Positions 34,997 to 44,646 of a DNA stretch of 64,000 bases are shown in pieces; the first letter of the stretch is position 1, and every line of letters begins with the position of its first letter. Source of the DNA: Corynebacterium sp. HMSC074A01 (lineage in GTDB: Bacteria > Actinomycetota > Actinomycetes > Mycobacteriales > Mycobacteriaceae). Location: NCBI RefSeq assembly GCF_001831515.1, contig NZ_KV825628.1:45584-109583 (forward strand), read 5' to 3'. A model generated the notes under the pieces. That model searched no databases, was not told the DNA's origin, and saw only the letters and a list, made by a program, of their open reading frames with translations. Position numbers and translations under genes: made by a program.

Positions 34997-35026
34997 GTGC
35001 TCAAGGTACCAACCCGCTATAGCTGG

Positions 35027-38000
35027 CTAGTTCTTGTGCACCTTCGCGGTCACGCCGTCGATGACATCGTGGCCTTCGACCGGCTCGGTGACCACGTCGA
35101 AGGAGGTCGCCAGGGTCTCGGCCGCGATGTGCTCGGCGTGGCGCGTTGCCCACTCCTCCTTCTCGGACGGGACCGCGAGGGTGACCGAGATCCGGTCGGA
35201 GACCTCGAAGCCCTCGCGCTTACGGGCGTCCTGCAGGCCGCGGATCACGTCGGCAGCCCAGCCCTCTGCTTCGAGCTCCTCGGTGACCTCGGTGTCCAGC
35301 ACAACCAGGCCGACGATGCCGCCGTCGGCGTCGACGCGCGCGGTGCTGTCCGGGTCTTCTGCAACCAGGCGCTCAGTGTAGAGCTCCGGGGTGAGCACGA
35401 TGTCGCCGTCAACCACCACGTCATCGCCGCGGCGCTCGTAATTGCCTGCCTTGACGTTCTTGATCGCGCGCTGCACGTCGCGGCCCAGCTTCGGACCTGC
35501 GACCTTCGCGTTGACGACGACCTCGAAGGAACCGGCCGAGTCGACGTCGTCGGTCAACTCGATGTCCTTGACGTTGACCTCGTCGCGGATCACGGCTGCG
35601 AAGTCCGACAGGTCGCCCGCGTTCGGCAGTGCGACAGTCAGCTTCGGCAGCGGCAGGCGGTTGCGCAGCTTGCGAGCCTTGCGCACCGAGGAGGCTGCCG
35701 AGCAGACCTCACGGGTGGCGTCCATGGTGGCGACCAGCTGTGCGTCCGCCGGGATCTCCTCCGCCTTCGGGTAGTCCGTCAGGTGGACGGAGCGCTTGCC
35801 GGTCAGGCCGCGCCAGATCACCTCGGAGATGTACGGCAAAAGCGGCGCTGTGACGCGGGTGAGAATCTCCAGCACCGTGTACAGGGTGTTGAAGGCCTCC
35901 GGGTGCGCCTCCTGGCCCTCCCAGAAGCGGTCGCGGGAACGGCGCACGTACCAGTTGGTCAGGGTGTCGGCGAAGCGGCGGACCTCGTCGCAGACATCCG
36001 CGATGCGAGTATCGGCCAGCGCGGCGTCGACAGCCGCGACCAGATCGTGCGTCTTCGCCAGGATGTAGCGGTCCAGCACGTCGGTGGAATCCACCGACCA
36101 GGTGGCCTCGTGCGAGCTGTAGAGCTGCAGGAAGGTGTACGCGTTCCAGATCGGCAGCAGCGCCTGGCGCACGCCATCGCGGATGCCTTGCTCGGTGACG
36201 ATCAGGTTGCCGCCACGCAGGATCGGGCTAGACATGAGGAACCAGCGCATCGCGTCCGAGCCGTCGCGGTCGAAGACCTCGTTGACGTCCGGGTAGTTGC
36301 CCTTGGACTTGGACATCTTCAGACCGTCATTGCCCAACACGATGCCGTGGGCGACGACCTTCTTAAACGCCGGGCGGTCAAACAGCGCGGTGGCCAGCAC
36401 GTGCTGCACGTAGAACCAGCCGCGGGACTGCCCGGAGTACTCCACGATGAAGTCCGCGGGCTGACGGGCGTCGTGCTCTTCGACGTTCTCAAACGGGTAG
36501 TGGTACTGCGCGAACGGCATCGAGCCGGACTCGAACCAGCAGTCCAACACGTCCGGCACGCGGCGCATCATGGACTTACCCGTCGGGTCGTCCGGGTTGG
36601 GGCGCACTAGCTCGTCGATGTGCGGGCGGTGCAGCGATTCCGGGCGGCGACCGAAGTCGCGCTCCAGCTCGTCCAGCGAGCCGTAGACGTCAACGCGCGG
36701 GTACTCCGGGTTATCGGAGACCCAGGCGGGTACCGGGGAGCCCCAGTAGCGGGTACGCGAGATGTTCCAGTCGCGGGCACCCTCGAGCCACTTGCCAAAC
36801 TGGCCGTCGCGGATGTGCGAGGGGATCCAGTCGATCTGCTGGTTCAGCTCCACCATGCGGTCGCGGAAGTCGGTGACCTTGACAAACCAGGCCGGCAGCG
36901 CCATGTAGATCAGCGGCTCGCCGGAGCGCCAGGAGTGCGGGTAGGAGTGCACGATCGTCTGGTCGCGCACCACGCGGCCAGCGGCCTTGAGGTCGCGGAT
37001 GATGTCGCGGTTGGCGTCGAAAACCAGCTTGCCGGCGTACTCGGGCACCTGGCTGGTGAACTTGCCATCCGCATCGACCGGGATGACCAGGTCGATGTCG
37101 TACTTTTCGGTGGTGAGCATATCGTCCTCACCAAAGGCGGGTGCCTGGTGGACCACACCGGTGCCGTCCTCGGTGGTGACGTAGTCCGCCAGCAGGATCA
37201 TAAACGCGTTCTTCGTGTCCTGGAAGTGCTCGAAGACCGGCTGGTACTCCAGGCCCTCCAGCTGCGCGCCTGCGAAGGTGGCAACGACCTCCGGGTCCGT
37301 GCCCAGCTCCTTGGCGTAGGCGCCCATCAGGTCAGTGGCCAGCAGGAGCTTCTTGCCGACGAAGCCCTCGACGCCGTCCTCCGCAACGCGGACCAGCGAG
37401 TACTCCACCTCCGGGTGCACCGCCAGCGCAAGGTTCGACGGCAGGGTCCAGGGGGTGGTGGTCCAGGCGATCGCGGCGGCGTCGTGAAGCTCTGGGTGCT
37501 CCTCCCACGTCTTCGCAGCGGCGAATCCCTCGCGCCCACCGGTAAACGGAAGGGTCACCGTCACGGTGGGGTCCTGGCGCTCGCGGTAGGAATCGTCCAG
37601 GCGGGTCTCCTGGTTCGACAGCGGGGTGTGCTCCGCCCACGAGTACGGCAACACGCGGAAGCCCTGGTAGATCAGGCCCTTGTCGTAGAGCTCCTTGAAC
37701 GCCCACATGACGGACTCCATGTACTCCGGGTCCATCGTCTTGTAGCCGTTTTCAAAATCCACCCAGCGGGCCTGGCGGGTGACGTAGGCCTCCCACTCGT
37801 CGGCGTAGTGCATGACGGACTTGGCGCAGTACTCGTTGAAGCGCTCGAGGCCCATGTCCTCGATCTCCGCCTTGTCTTTGATGCCCAGCTGCTTCTCCGC
37901 CTCCAGCTCGGCGGGCAGGCCGTGGCAGTCCCAGCCGAACACGCGCGGCACGTAGTAGCCGGCCTGCGTGCGGTAGCGCGGCACAATGTCCTTGACGTAG

Positions 38001-38212
38001 CCGGTCAGCAGGTGCCCGTAGTGCGGCAGGCCGTTGGCGAACGGCGGGCCGTCATTGAACACGTACTCTTCCGCGTCCTTGCGGTTGTCCAGCGACGCCT
38101 GGAACGTGTCATCCTCGTTCCAATAGTCCAGCACGACGCGTTCCATATCCGGGAAACGGCTGCTGCCACCAGTCATGTCTACCTTGGGGTAGACGCCGCC
38201 AACCTCGGTCAT
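35027..38212 (-). CDS. ileS: isoleucyl-tRNA synthetase (eukaryal-like type)
   Basis: The product has 1061 residues. The start is the ATG at 38212: the SD GGAGG is six bases away, whereas it abuts the ATG at 38218. HYGH (64-67, the HIGH motif) is in [12 protein letters not shown] and KMSKS near 630. It charges tRNA-Ile, and an editing CP1 domain lies between. The sequence style ([31 protein letters not shown]) is that of the long eukaryal-like clade found in Actinobacteria, which is usually mupirocin-tolerant; this last point is family knowledge, not visible here. Expression is under the T-box upstream. Confidence 0.97.
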   Translation of the reverse strand: MTEVGGVYPKVDMTGGSSRFPDMERVVLDYWNEDDTFQASLDNRKDAEEYVFNDGPPFANGLPHYGHLLTGYVKDIVPRYRTQAGYYVPRVFGWDCHGLPAELEAEKQLGIKDKAEIEDMGLERFNEYCAKSVMHYADEWEAYVTRQARWVDFENGYKTMDPEYMESVMWAFKELYDKGLIYQGFRVLPYSWAEHTPLSNQETRLDDSYRERQDPTVTVTLPFTGGREGFAAAKTWEEHPELHDAAAIAWTTTPWTLPSNLALAVHPEVEYSLVRVAEDGVEGFVGKKLLLATDLMGAYAKELGTDPEVVATFAGAQLEGLEYQPVFEHFQDTKNAFMILLADYVTTEDGTGVVHQAPAFGEDDMLTTEKYDIDLVIPVDADGKFTSQVPEYAGKLVFDANRDIIRDLKAAGRVVRDQTIVHSYPHSWRSGEPLIYMALPAWFVKVTDFRDRMVELNQQIDWIPSHIRDGQFGKWLEGARDWNISRTRYWGSPVPAWVSDNPEYPRVDVYGSLDELERDFGRRPESLHRPHIDELVRPNPDDPTGKSMMRRVPDVLDCWFESGSMPFAQYHYPFENVEEHDARQPADFIVEYSGQSRGWFYVQHVLATALFDRPAFKKVVAHGIVLGNDGLKMSKSKGNYPDVNEVFDRDGSDAMRWFLMSSPILRGGNLIVTEQGIRDGVRQALLPIWNAYTFLQLYSSHEATWSVDSTDVLDRYILAKTHDLVAAVDAALADTRIADVCDEVRRFADTLTNWYVRRSRDRFWEGQEAHPEAFNTLYTVLEILTRVTAPLLPYISEVIWRGLTGKRSVHLTDYPKAEEIPADAQLVATMDATREVCSAASSVRKARKLRNRLPLPKLTVALPNAGDLSDFAAVIRDEVNVKDIELTDDVDSAGSFEVVVNAKVAGPKLGRDVQRAIKNVKAGNYERRGDDVVVDGDIVLTPELYTERLVAEDPDSTARVDADGGIVGLVVLDTEVTEELEAEGWAADVIRGLQDARKREGFEVSDRISVTLAVPSEKEEWATRHAEHIAAETLATSFDVVTEPVEGHDVIDGVTAKVHKN

Positions 38213-38218
38213 ATGCAT

Positions 38219-38432
38219 CCTCCACACACTGCTCGTGCAGGGACGCAGGCTCACCTGCGCGGTACCACCCTGCTTGGAGCTGGCCTTCTGCCCGCTCCCG
38301 CTTCATTTGTGGTGAAGGAAGTAACGTCTTCCCCTTTAGGCTGAAACGTCCGGTTCTACTTGCCGCATGCGGGGTTCTTCCGGAAACGCTCCCCGGTGAT
38401 GGCCGGATCAACGCGTGCGCTATTCAAAGTGC
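38219..38432 (-). ncRNA. T-box riboswitch leader of ileS, very short Stem I
   Basis: The minus strand carries AGGGTGGTACCGCG (38258-38271 on plus), the T-box core that binds the tRNA acceptor end. Near the 5' end a tiny hairpin CCGG-CCATCA-CCGG (arms 38403-38406 and 38393-38396) presents ATC, an isoleucine codon, at 38398-38400 as the specifier. GGGGAGCG and GGAAGAAC segments follow, as in actinobacterial ileS leaders. The SD GGAGG directly follows the leader with no T-tract, so control is probably at translation initiation: uncharged tRNA-Ile frees the SD. The ends are approximate. Confidence 0.9.
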
Positions 38433-38438
38433 CCCGCC

Positions 38439-38466
38439 AGTATAACCCACAGCCGCAACACAACAA
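38439..38466 (-). promoter_or_regulatory. ileS promoter
   Basis: On the minus strand TTGTTG (38461-38466) and TATACT (38439-38444) are 16 bp apart, a good primary-sigma promoter. Transcription should start near 38432, just before the short Stem I of the T-box. The -35 box adjoins the hairpin that follows wag31. Confidence 0.7.
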
Positions 38467-38467
38467 C

Positions 38468-38510
38468 GCCCCGCCACCTCCTGCGCGCAAAACGCAGGTG
38501 GTGGCGGGGC
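38468..38510 (-). terminator. strong hairpin after wag31
   Basis: GCCCCGCCACCTCCTGCG and CGCAGGTGGTGGCGGGGC pair at 17 of 18 positions across a seven-base loop, 17 bp after the wag31 stop. The tail GTTGTTGTG is only mildly T-rich, so termination may be partial. It should separate wag31 and ileS transcripts. Confidence 0.65.
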
Positions 38511-38527
38511 GTGAAACCTGTGAGGTG

Positions 38528-39577
38528 TTACTTGTTGCCAGCGTCGCCGCTCGGGGCGGAGGTGCCGCGGGTCTCCAGCTCCTCCAGCTGGGACTGCAGC
38601 AGCGTCTTCAGGCGAGTGCGGTACTCGCGCTCGAAGGTACGCAGCTCGGCAATACGGTTCTCCAGCGCGGTCTGCTGCTGCTTCACCGTGTTCATGATCT
38701 CGGTGTGTTTGCGCTCCGCGTCGGACTGCAGCTTCTGCGCCTGCTCCTCGGCCTGGCGGATCTGCGCCTCGGCGCGGGAGTTGGCCTCGTTGGTGGTCTC
38801 CTCGGCCTTGCGCTGCGCCTCGGACACCAGCTGCTGGGCGCGGGCTTCCGCGGAGCTCGTGGTCTCCGTCGCCTTCTTCTTCGCCTCTTCCAGCTGGGTG
38901 CGGGAACGGGTCTCGGCGTCTGCCAGCTGCTTCTTCGCCTTGCTGTCCGCGTCAGACAGCTGGCGCTCCGCAGCACCACGCGCCTCGTCCAGCATGGAGC
39001 GGGCCTCAGCCTGTGCGTCGTTGGTCAGGCGATCCGCCATCTCCTGTGCCAGGCCAAGCACCTTGGCTGCCTGCACGTGGGTGTCAGCGGATGCGGCCTC
39101 TGCGGCCGGGGCTGCGGCAGCGCTTGCCGCAACAGTGGAGCCCTGCGACTGCTCCGCAGCCTTCTGCGCCTCAGCGACGCGCTTGTCTGCGTCCTGGGAA
39201 GCGGCCTCTGCCTGCTTGCGGGCCTTCTCTGCCTCGCTCTTGGCGGTGCGTGCCTCGGCCTCAGCCTTGTCCACGGACTGCTTCGCCTCGCGCAGCCTCT
39301 GCTCGTACTCAGCGCGCAGCTCCTGCTCGACCTGCTTGCGCACGGCCGCCTCATCAGCGCCGGAGGAAGCAACCGGTGCCGCTGCTGCCGGAGCGGCGGA
39401 GCCGGAAGAGAGCTCGTCTACGCGGGCGCGGAGATCATCGTTCTCGTCCTGCAGTTGCGCCAGCGTATCCTCGACGAGGTCCAGGAACTGGTCAACCTCA
39501 TCCTCGTTGTAGCCACGCTTGCCAATCGGCGGCTTACTGAATGCGACATTGTGCACGTCTGCTGGAGTCAGCGGCAT
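38528..39577 (-). CDS. wag31: polar growth and cell-division scaffold DivIVA/Wag31
   Basis: The product has 349 residues. The N-terminal DivIVA domain (1-60) has the membrane-binding loop in [20 protein letters not shown]. Residues about 40-60 begin a first coiled coil; a linker rich in Ala, Pro and Ser follows (about 58-85), then a long coiled coil (about 90-330) dense in Glu/Ala/Gln. It gathers at negatively curved pole membranes and recruits the elongation machinery and mycomembrane synthesis, essential in Corynebacterium. It has its own promoter region after the yggT terminator. The long coil is typical of corynebacterial forms. Confidence 0.95.
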   Translation of the reverse strand: MPLTPADVHNVAFSKPPIGKRGYNEDEVDQFLDLVEDTLAQLQDENDDLRARVDELSSGSAAPAAAAPVASSGADEAAVRKQVEQELRAEYEQRLREAKQSVDKAEAEARTAKSEAEKARKQAEAASQDADKRVAEAQKAAEQSQGSTVAASAAAAPAAEAASADTHVQAAKVLGLAQEMADRLTNDAQAEARSMLDEARGAAERQLSDADSKAKKQLADAETRSRTQLEEAKKKATETTSSAEARAQQLVSEAQRKAEETTNEANSRAEAQIRQAEEQAQKLQSDAERKHTEIMNTVKQQQTALENRIAELRTFEREYRTRLKTLLQSQLEELETRGTSAPSGDAGNK

Positions 39578-39689
39578 GGGCGTTCCCTTCGAAGTCAGTG
39601 ACGTACCCGAACCTCGGGCACAAGATTGCTCCCCACGTTACGGGAAAGTAATCCGTGTTTCTAATAATTTGTAACGCTTTTACTGGACG

Positions 39690-39695
39690 ATTCTA
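39690..39695 (-). promoter_or_regulatory. candidate -10 box of wag31
   Basis: On the minus strand TAGAAT lies about 113 bp before the wag31 ATG; there is no convincing -35. The region 39578-39794 otherwise holds only AT-rich leader sequence. A promoter is needed here since a terminator precedes it. Confidence 0.35.
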
Positions 39696-39794
39696 GCCGA
39701 TACAGCGAAGCTCGCCATGTCCGGCCAAATCTATTTATACACACCTAGGCACTTCACAGGGGCGAACGCACCACCAAAACCCCCAAAAAGATAT

Positions 39795-39823
39795 GAAAAA
39801 AGCCCCTCGCCATTTGAGGGGCT
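39795..39823 (-). terminator. rho-independent terminator after yggT
   Basis: On the minus strand AGCCCCTC and GAGGGGCT form an 8-bp stem, followed by TTTTTT. It ends the ftsZ-to-yggT transcript about 20 bp after the yggT stop and isolates wag31. Confidence 0.9.
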
Positions 39824-39830
39824 CAATTTC

Positions 39831-39843
39831 GCTTTTCGACGCC
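39831..39843 (+). repeat. 13-mer copy GCTTNTCGACGCC (N=T)
   Basis: Exact copy between the yggT stop codon (last base shared) and the yggT terminator. Confidence 0.9.
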
Positions 39844-40139
39844 TACGACAACATCGTTCGCGCGATAATCATCTGAATAATCATCAGCGCAATAAAGAGC
39901 ACGATCACACTGACGTCAATGCCAATGCCGTTGCCCGCGCGCAGCGGCGGGATCAGACGGCGCACTGCCTTGACCGGCGGGTCCGTGAGCCGGAAGCAGA
40001 ATTCGCCCGCCACCATAAACCAGTGCGGCGGGGTGAATCGCCGGGAGAAAGACTCGATCATCTCGATGATCAGGCGAATGATCAGAACGAGGGAATAGAG
40101 TCCCACGAGTGCGTAGAGTATTGCTCCTAAAAGTGCCAC
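39843..40139 (-). CDS. YggT family membrane protein
   Basis: The product has 98 residues. Two hydrophobic segments (about 3-25 and 75-96) flank a loop with FTPPHWFMVAGEFCFRLTDPPVKAVRRLIPP, the signature of the YggT family (PF02325). Its place between sepF and wag31 is conserved in Actinobacteria and suggests a role tied to division or polar growth; no biochemical function is established. The sepF-yggT gap is 21 bp, so they are co-transcribed. The stop codon overlaps a 13-mer repeat copy. Confidence 0.88.
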   Translation of the reverse strand: MALLGAILYALVGLYSLVLIIRLIIEMIESFSRRFTPPHWFMVAGEFCFRLTDPPVKAVRRLIPPLRAGNGIGIDVSVIVLFIALMIIQMIIARTMLS

Positions 40140-40160
40140 GCAGCTACCTTAACCTACCTG

Positions 40161-40643
40161 TTAGATCAGGTGCGCTTCGCGCTGCAGCTCGCGCACCGTC
40201 ACGTCCGCGCCCTGCGGCACGATGGCGAACACGCGGCGGTCAACGTCCAGACCGCGAGAGAGGTTGTGCATCTGGCCGAACAGCGCCATGCACATACCGG
40301 AGGCGAAGTCGATGTAGGCCTTCGCGTCCAGCTTCTTCATGTTGGTCAGGTCCATGATGACGATGTCGCCGTTGCGGAAGGGCTCGCCGACCTGCTTCGC
40401 GTCCCGGTAGGAGTGCAAAAGGGGCACGACCACGCTCGGGTTCGGGCGGGCTGCCGGTGCCTGTGCGTAGTCGGCGGCGCGCGCAGAGGAGTAACGCTCG
40501 CCGCGGGCGTCGTGGCGGGCGCGATTGTGCTCGCCGCGGGTGGCACGCTCGTCCACGTCGTTGTCGTACTCGTCGTCGTAGTACGCGTCGTTCTCGTAGG
40601 GGCCGAAGCCGAGGAACTCGCGCGCGCTTTCAAAGATGGACAT
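40161..40643 (-). CDS. sepF: cell division protein SepF
   Basis: The product has 160 residues from the ATG at 40643, with AAGGAG upstream; the frame to 40718 is longer than the real protein. MSIFESAREFLGF at the N-terminus is an amphipathic membrane-targeting helix. Residues 15-70 form a disordered acidic/Arg linker. The SepF (DUF552) domain at about 75-155 includes VVVPLLHSYRDAKQVGEPFRN and IVIMDLTNM, then FASGMCMAL. In Actinobacteria, which lack FtsA, SepF tethers FtsZ to the membrane by binding the FtsZ C-terminal tail, present here in the neighbouring ftsZ product. Confidence 0.95.
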   Translation of the reverse strand: MSIFESAREFLGFGPYENDAYYDDEYDNDVDERATRGEHNRARHDARGERYSSARAADYAQAPAARPNPSVVVPLLHSYRDAKQVGEPFRNGDIVIMDLTNMKKLDAKAYIDFASGMCMALFGQMHNLSRGLDVDRRVFAIVPQGADVTVRELQREAHLI

Positions 40644-40787
40644 GAGTCGTGCTCCTTTAAACAGGGGTGTACAAGTGCTGGTTATGCTGCCGTAGAGGTC
40701 AACCGCAAGTACTGCCATTTCCCCTGCTCCCGGTGCATGAATACCTGGAACAAGAGAATACAGAGCATGTAATTTACGGGTTCGCGC

Positions 40788-41510
40788 CTAGCCTACGGGG
40801 CGCGGTCCGCACACCGCGGTTCCGACACGCACCACATCGGAGCCGTGTGCAATCGCCAGCTCAAAATCGCCGGACATGCCAGCCGAAAAACGCAGAGGTC
40901 GGCCCAGCTGCGCGGCAAGGCGGTCGGTGTGCTCGCGAACCTCGGCGAATACGGCAGCCGGGTCGGCGTCGAGTGGCGGGACCACCATGAGGCCGTCGAG
41001 CACGAGGTGGGTGGCCTGCTCGGTGGCGTCGACAAGCGCATTAAGCTCATCGAGCGAAACCCCGCCGCGGCTGGTATCGCCATCGGCCGAGACCTGGATG
41101 AGACACGGCAGGCGGTCGCTGACCCGGTCCCCGCGCTCGAGCGCGAGCGCCATCCCGCGGTCGAGGCCGTTCGCGAGCTTCACCGAGTCGAGCGAGTGCA
41201 CCTCGGCAGCCCAGCGGGCCACGGCGTTGGCCTTCTTCGACTGGATCTGGCCGATCATGGCGATGCCGCAATCGACGCCGTCAGCGGTGAGCGTCTCGGC
41301 CTTTGCGCGGGCCTCCTGCTCGCGGTTCTCCCCCACCAGGCGCACCCCGTTCTCGGCGAGCGCGCGGATGACGGCGACGTCGTGGAACTTCGTCACCGGT
41401 AGCAGCTGCGCGCTGCCCGGCTCGCGCCCGGCCGCGGCTAACGCGGCCTCGATGCGCGCGTTCACGGCCGCGAGGTTCTCCCGCAGCTGGGCGGTGGTCA
41501 GTTCCGTCAT
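40788..41510 (-). CDS. YggS-type PLP homeostasis protein
   Basis: The product has 240 residues, a PLP-binding single-domain TIM barrel like YggS/PLPBP. The PLP Lys is in LLPVTKFHDVAVIRAL; GIAMIGQIQSKKANAVARWA, with the invariant IGxxQ(x)NK-like stretch, is present, and SAGMSGDFELAIAHGSDVVRVG is the conserved C-terminal motif. It buffers free pyridoxal phosphate and does not act as an enzyme. It abuts the pgeF gene, which starts after its ATG region without spacer: the pgeF stop precedes this start by only one codon. Its place between ftsZ and sepF is conserved. Confidence 0.93.
   Translation of the reverse strand: MTELTTAQLRENLAAVNARIEAALAAAGREPGSAQLLPVTKFHDVAVIRALAENGVRLVGENREQEARAKAETLTADGVDCGIAMIGQIQSKKANAVARWAAEVHSLDSVKLANGLDRGMALALERGDRVSDRLPCLIQVSADGDTSRGGVSLDELNALVDATEQATHLVLDGLMVVPPLDADPAAVFAEVREHTDRLAAQLGRPLRFSAGMSGDFELAIAHGSDVVRVGTAVCGPRPVG
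41025..41037 (-). repeat. 13-mer copy GCTTNTCGACGCC (N=G)
   Basis: Exact copy inside the yggS-type gene, read as LVDA. Confidence 0.9.
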
Positions 41511-42239
41511 TTATTTTGCTCCCGTCAACCAGATCACGCCCGCCTGGCGGCCAGTGGTGCCCTCGCGGCGGTGCGAGAAGAACGTGTCGTCAGTAATGGT
41601 GTCGCGTGGATCCGCGTCAATGTGGGTCACGCCGACCGACATGAGCTGGCGCACGATACCGGCCCGGATATCCAGGCCCGGGGTGCCCTTCGCGGTGGTG
41701 GTGGCCGAGCCGGGCAGGTGCGCTTCGACGTCCGCGGCCATTTCGGCGGGCACCTCGTAAGACTCGCCTGCCGCGGCGGGACCAAGCAGCGCCTGGATGT
41801 TCGCCGGGCTCGCGCCGAGTTCCACCATCTTCTCCACCGCGCGCTTGACGATCCCGTTGCGCGCGCCCATCCGGCCGGCATGGACCGCGCCGATCACGCC
41901 CGCGGCGTGGTCAGACAGCAGCACCGGCGTGCAGTCGGCCACCAGTACGCACAAGGCGAGGCCCACCTGGGTGGTCACCAGCGCGTCGGTGGCGGGCACC
42001 GGTTCCACCTGTGGCCCGTCGACGACGGTCACGGTGTTGGTATGCAGCTGCTCCATCCACACGAAGCTGTCTGCGGGGAGCCCCAGGATCTCGGCGAGGC
42101 GCTCGCGGTTAGCGCGTACCGCCGCAGGGTCGTCGCCGACGTGCTCGGCCAGGTTGAAAGAGTCGTACGGGGACGCCGAAGCCCCGCCCGCACGGGAGGT
42201 AAACACCATGCGGACGGGGCGCAAAGCAAGATTTTCCAT
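41511..42239 (-). CDS. pgeF: PgeF/YfiH family peptidoglycan-editing or laccase-like protein
   Basis: The product has 242 residues. The Cu-oxidase_4/YfiH fold has metal-binding Cys and His in LVADCTPVLL and IGAVHAGRMGARNGI, plus WMEQLHTNTV near the N-terminus. E. coli YfiH (PgeF) removes misincorporated amino acids from UDP-MurNAc-peptides; other members oxidise phenols. Its place right after ftsZ suits a peptidoglycan role, but the actual activity is inferred. It is transcribed next to yggS without a gap. Confidence 0.88.
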   Translation of the reverse strand: MENLALRPVRMVFTSRAGGASASPYDSFNLAEHVGDDPAAVRANRERLAEILGLPADSFVWMEQLHTNTVTVVDGPQVEPVPATDALVTTQVGLALCVLVADCTPVLLSDHAAGVIGAVHAGRMGARNGIVKRAVEKMVELGASPANIQALLGPAAAGESYEVPAEMAADVEAHLPGSATTTAKGTPGLDIRAGIVRQLMSVGVTHIDADPRDTITDDTFFSHRREGTTGRQAGVIWLTGAK

Positions 42240-42262
42240 GCCCCTCAGGCTAGCGCGTCTGC

Positions 42263-43546
42263 CTAGCGGAGGAAGTCAGGCACGTCGATATCGAAGTCGT
42301 CGTCGCCGCCATCACGCTCGTCGCGGCGGTCGTCGCGGCGCTCCTCCTGGCGCCCGAAGTTCGATCGCTCCGTGCTGGCAGCGCTGGTGAACAGGCCGCC
42401 GCGCTGCGAGTCGTAGCTGTGGCGCGGGGCGCGCTCCTGAAGCGGCGCACGCTCCTCGCGCGGCGCAGGCGCGGGCTCGCGCTCGGGGGCGGGGGCGGGC
42501 GCGGACGGCTGGGACGCGCGGTCGTCGAAAAGCGAGGCGCGCGGCGCGGGCTCAACCTGCGCCTGCTCGGTGGCCTGCGCGGCGTCCGGGCGCACGTTGG
42601 CGGCCTCGTCGAAACCGGTCGCGATGATGGTGACGCGGACCTCGTCGCCCAGGTTGTCGTCGATGATCGTGCCGAAGATGATGTTGGCATCCTCGTCGGC
42701 CTTCTCCTGCACGATGGAGGCGGCGGTGTTGACCTCCATAATGCCCAGGTCGGAGCCACCGGCGACTGAGAGCAGCACGCCCTTCGCGCCCTCCATGGTG
42801 GCCTCGAGCAGCGGCGAATTTATGGCCTGCTCGGTCGCCGACATCACGCGGCCTTCGCCGCTGGCGGAGCCCACGCCCATCAGCGCGGAGCCGGCATCGG
42901 CCATGACGGAGCGCACGTCGGCGAAGTCGACGTTGATCACGCCCGGGATGGTGATCAGGTTGGTAATGCCCTGGACACCGTTATAGAGCACCTCGTCGGC
43001 GGCGCGGAAGGCGTCCATCATGGACAGCTCCGCATCCCCCAGCTGCAGCAGGCGGTCGTTCGGGATGACGATGACGGTGTCGCAGACCTGCTTGAGCTGC
43101 TCGATGCCCTCGAGCGCCTGCCGGGTGCGGCGCTTGCCCTCGAAGGTGAACGGACGGGTGACCACGCCGATGGTCAGCGCGCCCATCTTCTTCGCGATGC
43201 CCGCGACGACCGGGGCCGCACCAGTACCGGTGCCGCCGCCCTCGCCTGCGGTGACGAAGACCATGTCGGAGCCCTTGAGCGATTCCTCAATCTCCTGCTT
43301 GTGATCCTCAGCAGAGGTTCGGCCTACCTCGGGGTTCGCACCCGCGCCGAGGCCGCGGGTGGCCTCGCGGCCGATATCGAGCTTGGTGTCGGCATCAGTA
43401 AACAGCAGCGCCTGGGAATCGGTGTTGATGGCGACGAATTCGACGCCCTTCAACCCTTCTTCAATCATGCGGTTGACGGCGTTTACGCCACCGCCGCCGA
43501 CACCGACGACGCGGATCATGGCGAGGTAGTTCGCGGGAGAGGTCAT
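42263..43546 (-). CDS. ftsZ: cell division GTPase FtsZ
   Basis: The product has 427 residues. The tubulin signature [13 protein letters not shown] is complete, with the N-terminal [13 protein letters not shown] and the T7-loop region [18 protein letters not shown]. After the globular domain (about 320) comes a long disordered linker rich in Glu, Arg and Pro, then the C-terminal tail [11 protein letters not shown], which binds SepF. FtsZ forms the Z-ring and guides septal wall synthesis. The linker is longer than the E. coli one, as usual in Actinobacteria. It begins a subgroup (ftsZ to yggT) with its own leader, which holds an inverted repeat. Confidence 0.97.
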   Translation of the reverse strand: MTSPANYLAMIRVVGVGGGGVNAVNRMIEEGLKGVEFVAINTDSQALLFTDADTKLDIGREATRGLGAGANPEVGRTSAEDHKQEIEESLKGSDMVFVTAGEGGGTGTGAAPVVAGIAKKMGALTIGVVTRPFTFEGKRRTRQALEGIEQLKQVCDTVIVIPNDRLLQLGDAELSMMDAFRAADEVLYNGVQGITNLITIPGVINVDFADVRSVMADAGSALMGVGSASGEGRVMSATEQAINSPLLEATMEGAKGVLLSVAGGSDLGIMEVNTAASIVQEKADEDANIIFGTIIDDNLGDEVRVTIIATGFDEAANVRPDAAQATEQAQVEPAPRASLFDDRASQPSAPAPAPEREPAPAPREERAPLQERAPRHSYDSQRGGLFTSAASTERSNFGRQEERRDDRRDERDGGDDDFDIDVPDFLR

Positions 43547-43688
43547 GATGTGAGGTCTCGCCTTTCAGAGAGTCAAGTGGTTTAAGTCAGTAACGCCATC
43601 CATCATGAATGACACGCGCGAAATTTTTGTGTTCTCCCCCGGCGTGTCACTACCCTCAACCTCTACTTTAGACTTTTGACCTGGGCTT
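43547..43688 (-). promoter_or_regulatory. ftsZ leader region with inverted repeat
   Basis: This gap follows ftsQ. TGACACGC (43610-43617) and GCGTGTCA (43642-43649) are perfect inverted arms 24 bp apart. Upstream on the minus strand is an AAAGTCTAAAGTAGAGGTTG segment, a type of sequence that is often conserved before actinobacterial ftsZ genes, probably part of the ftsZ promoter. The arms could form a leader hairpin or bind a dimeric regulator. Confidence 0.45.
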
Positions 43689-44645
43689 TTAGCGAGTAGT
43701 GACCAGCTCCGGGTTCGAAATATTGAACTCGGTGCCCTCCATCTGCAGCACCGACTCCAGCGCGAGCGCCTTGTTCGCGTTGTCCTCCGCCGCGCCCCAG
43801 ACCACAGTGCGCCCCTCGCGCAGCCGCAGCACGTACTCATAGGGGCCGCGCGCGTCCAGCGCCTCGACTTGACCGCGCGCCTTTTCGCTTATCGACGCCG
43901 CGATCTCCACCGCAGCCCGCTTCCCCTCCTCATCCTCAATCCCAGGACCGACGAGCTCCATCGCGCCCGGCGGCGGGTCCGCCACCAGGAAGTCCTTGCC
44001 CTCGGCATCGATCAGGTGCGCGCCATCCTCAAGCGCCACAAACGCGACCGCGGTGTACTCCTCCACGTCCACCTGGATGGAGCTCGGCCAATCGCGCTTG
44101 ACCGTCGCCGACTTCACCCACGGGTTCGCCGCCACGCCCTCGGCTGCGGCTCGCACATCGACGCGCCCCATCGGCGTCTCCGGCACAATCCCGGTCAGCT
44201 CCTCGACCTGCTCCGGCGTGAGCGCCGCGTTGCCGTCCACGTTCACGCCGTGCACAGGCATCATCGGCGTAAACGGCATCGCCGCGGCAATACCCGCCAG
44301 CACCAGCAGCGACACGCCGACCGAGGCGATCGTGCGCCGCCGCGTGCGCTTGCGCTCCTCCGGGTCGGGCTCGGGCTCGGGTGCTTCTCGACGCTCCGCC
44401 GCCGGTTCAGGCTCGGGGGCCGGCTCCGGTGCAGGCTCGGGTTCTTCGGGCTCCTCTGGCTCTTCGGATACTTCGGGTTCCGGCTCCGGCTCTGGCTCGA
44501 CGGGCTCTTCCTCGATGTCTGGCTCGGTTTCCGGCTCTGCCTTTTCGGTTTCCGGTTCGGTGTCCGGATCAGTGTCCGGTTCGGGCTCCTGCTCCGGCGT
44601 ATCCTTCGGGGTCTCGTCGTCTGGGTTGCCAATGACCGTGGACAT
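43689..44645 (-). CDS. ftsQ: divisome protein FtsQ with long acidic N-terminus
   Basis: The product has 318 residues from the ATG at 44645. Residues 1-110 are a Pro/Glu/Asp-rich cytoplasmic tail full of EPE repeats, much longer than in E. coli. One membrane helix follows (about 118-138, [21 protein letters not shown]), then the POTRA domain ([20 protein letters not shown]) and the FtsQ beta domain with [18 protein letters not shown]. It links cytoplasmic and septal division parts, with FtsL and FtsB-like partners. The start lies one base after the murC stop. The acidic tail may contact the FtsZ/SepF side or nucleic-acid-excluding surfaces; this is a guess. Confidence 0.93.
   Translation of the reverse strand: MSTVIGNPDDETPKDTPEQEPEPDTDPDTEPETEKAEPETEPDIEEEPVEPEPEPEPEVSEEPEEPEEPEPAPEPAPEPEPAAERREAPEPEPDPEERKRTRRRTIASVGVSLLVLAGIAAAMPFTPMMPVHGVNVDGNAALTPEQVEELTGIVPETPMGRVDVRAAAEGVAANPWVKSATVKRDWPSSIQVDVEEYTAVAFVALEDGAHLIDAEGKDFLVADPPPGAMELVGPGIEDEEGKRAAVEIAASISEKARGQVEALDARGPYEYVLRLREGRTVVWGAAEDNANKALALESVLQMEGTEFNISNPELVTTR
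43887..43899 (+). repeat. 13-mer copy GCTTNTCGACGCC (N=A)
   Basis: Exact copy, antisense to ftsQ, which reads ASIS here. Confidence 0.9.
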
Positions 44646-44646
44646 C

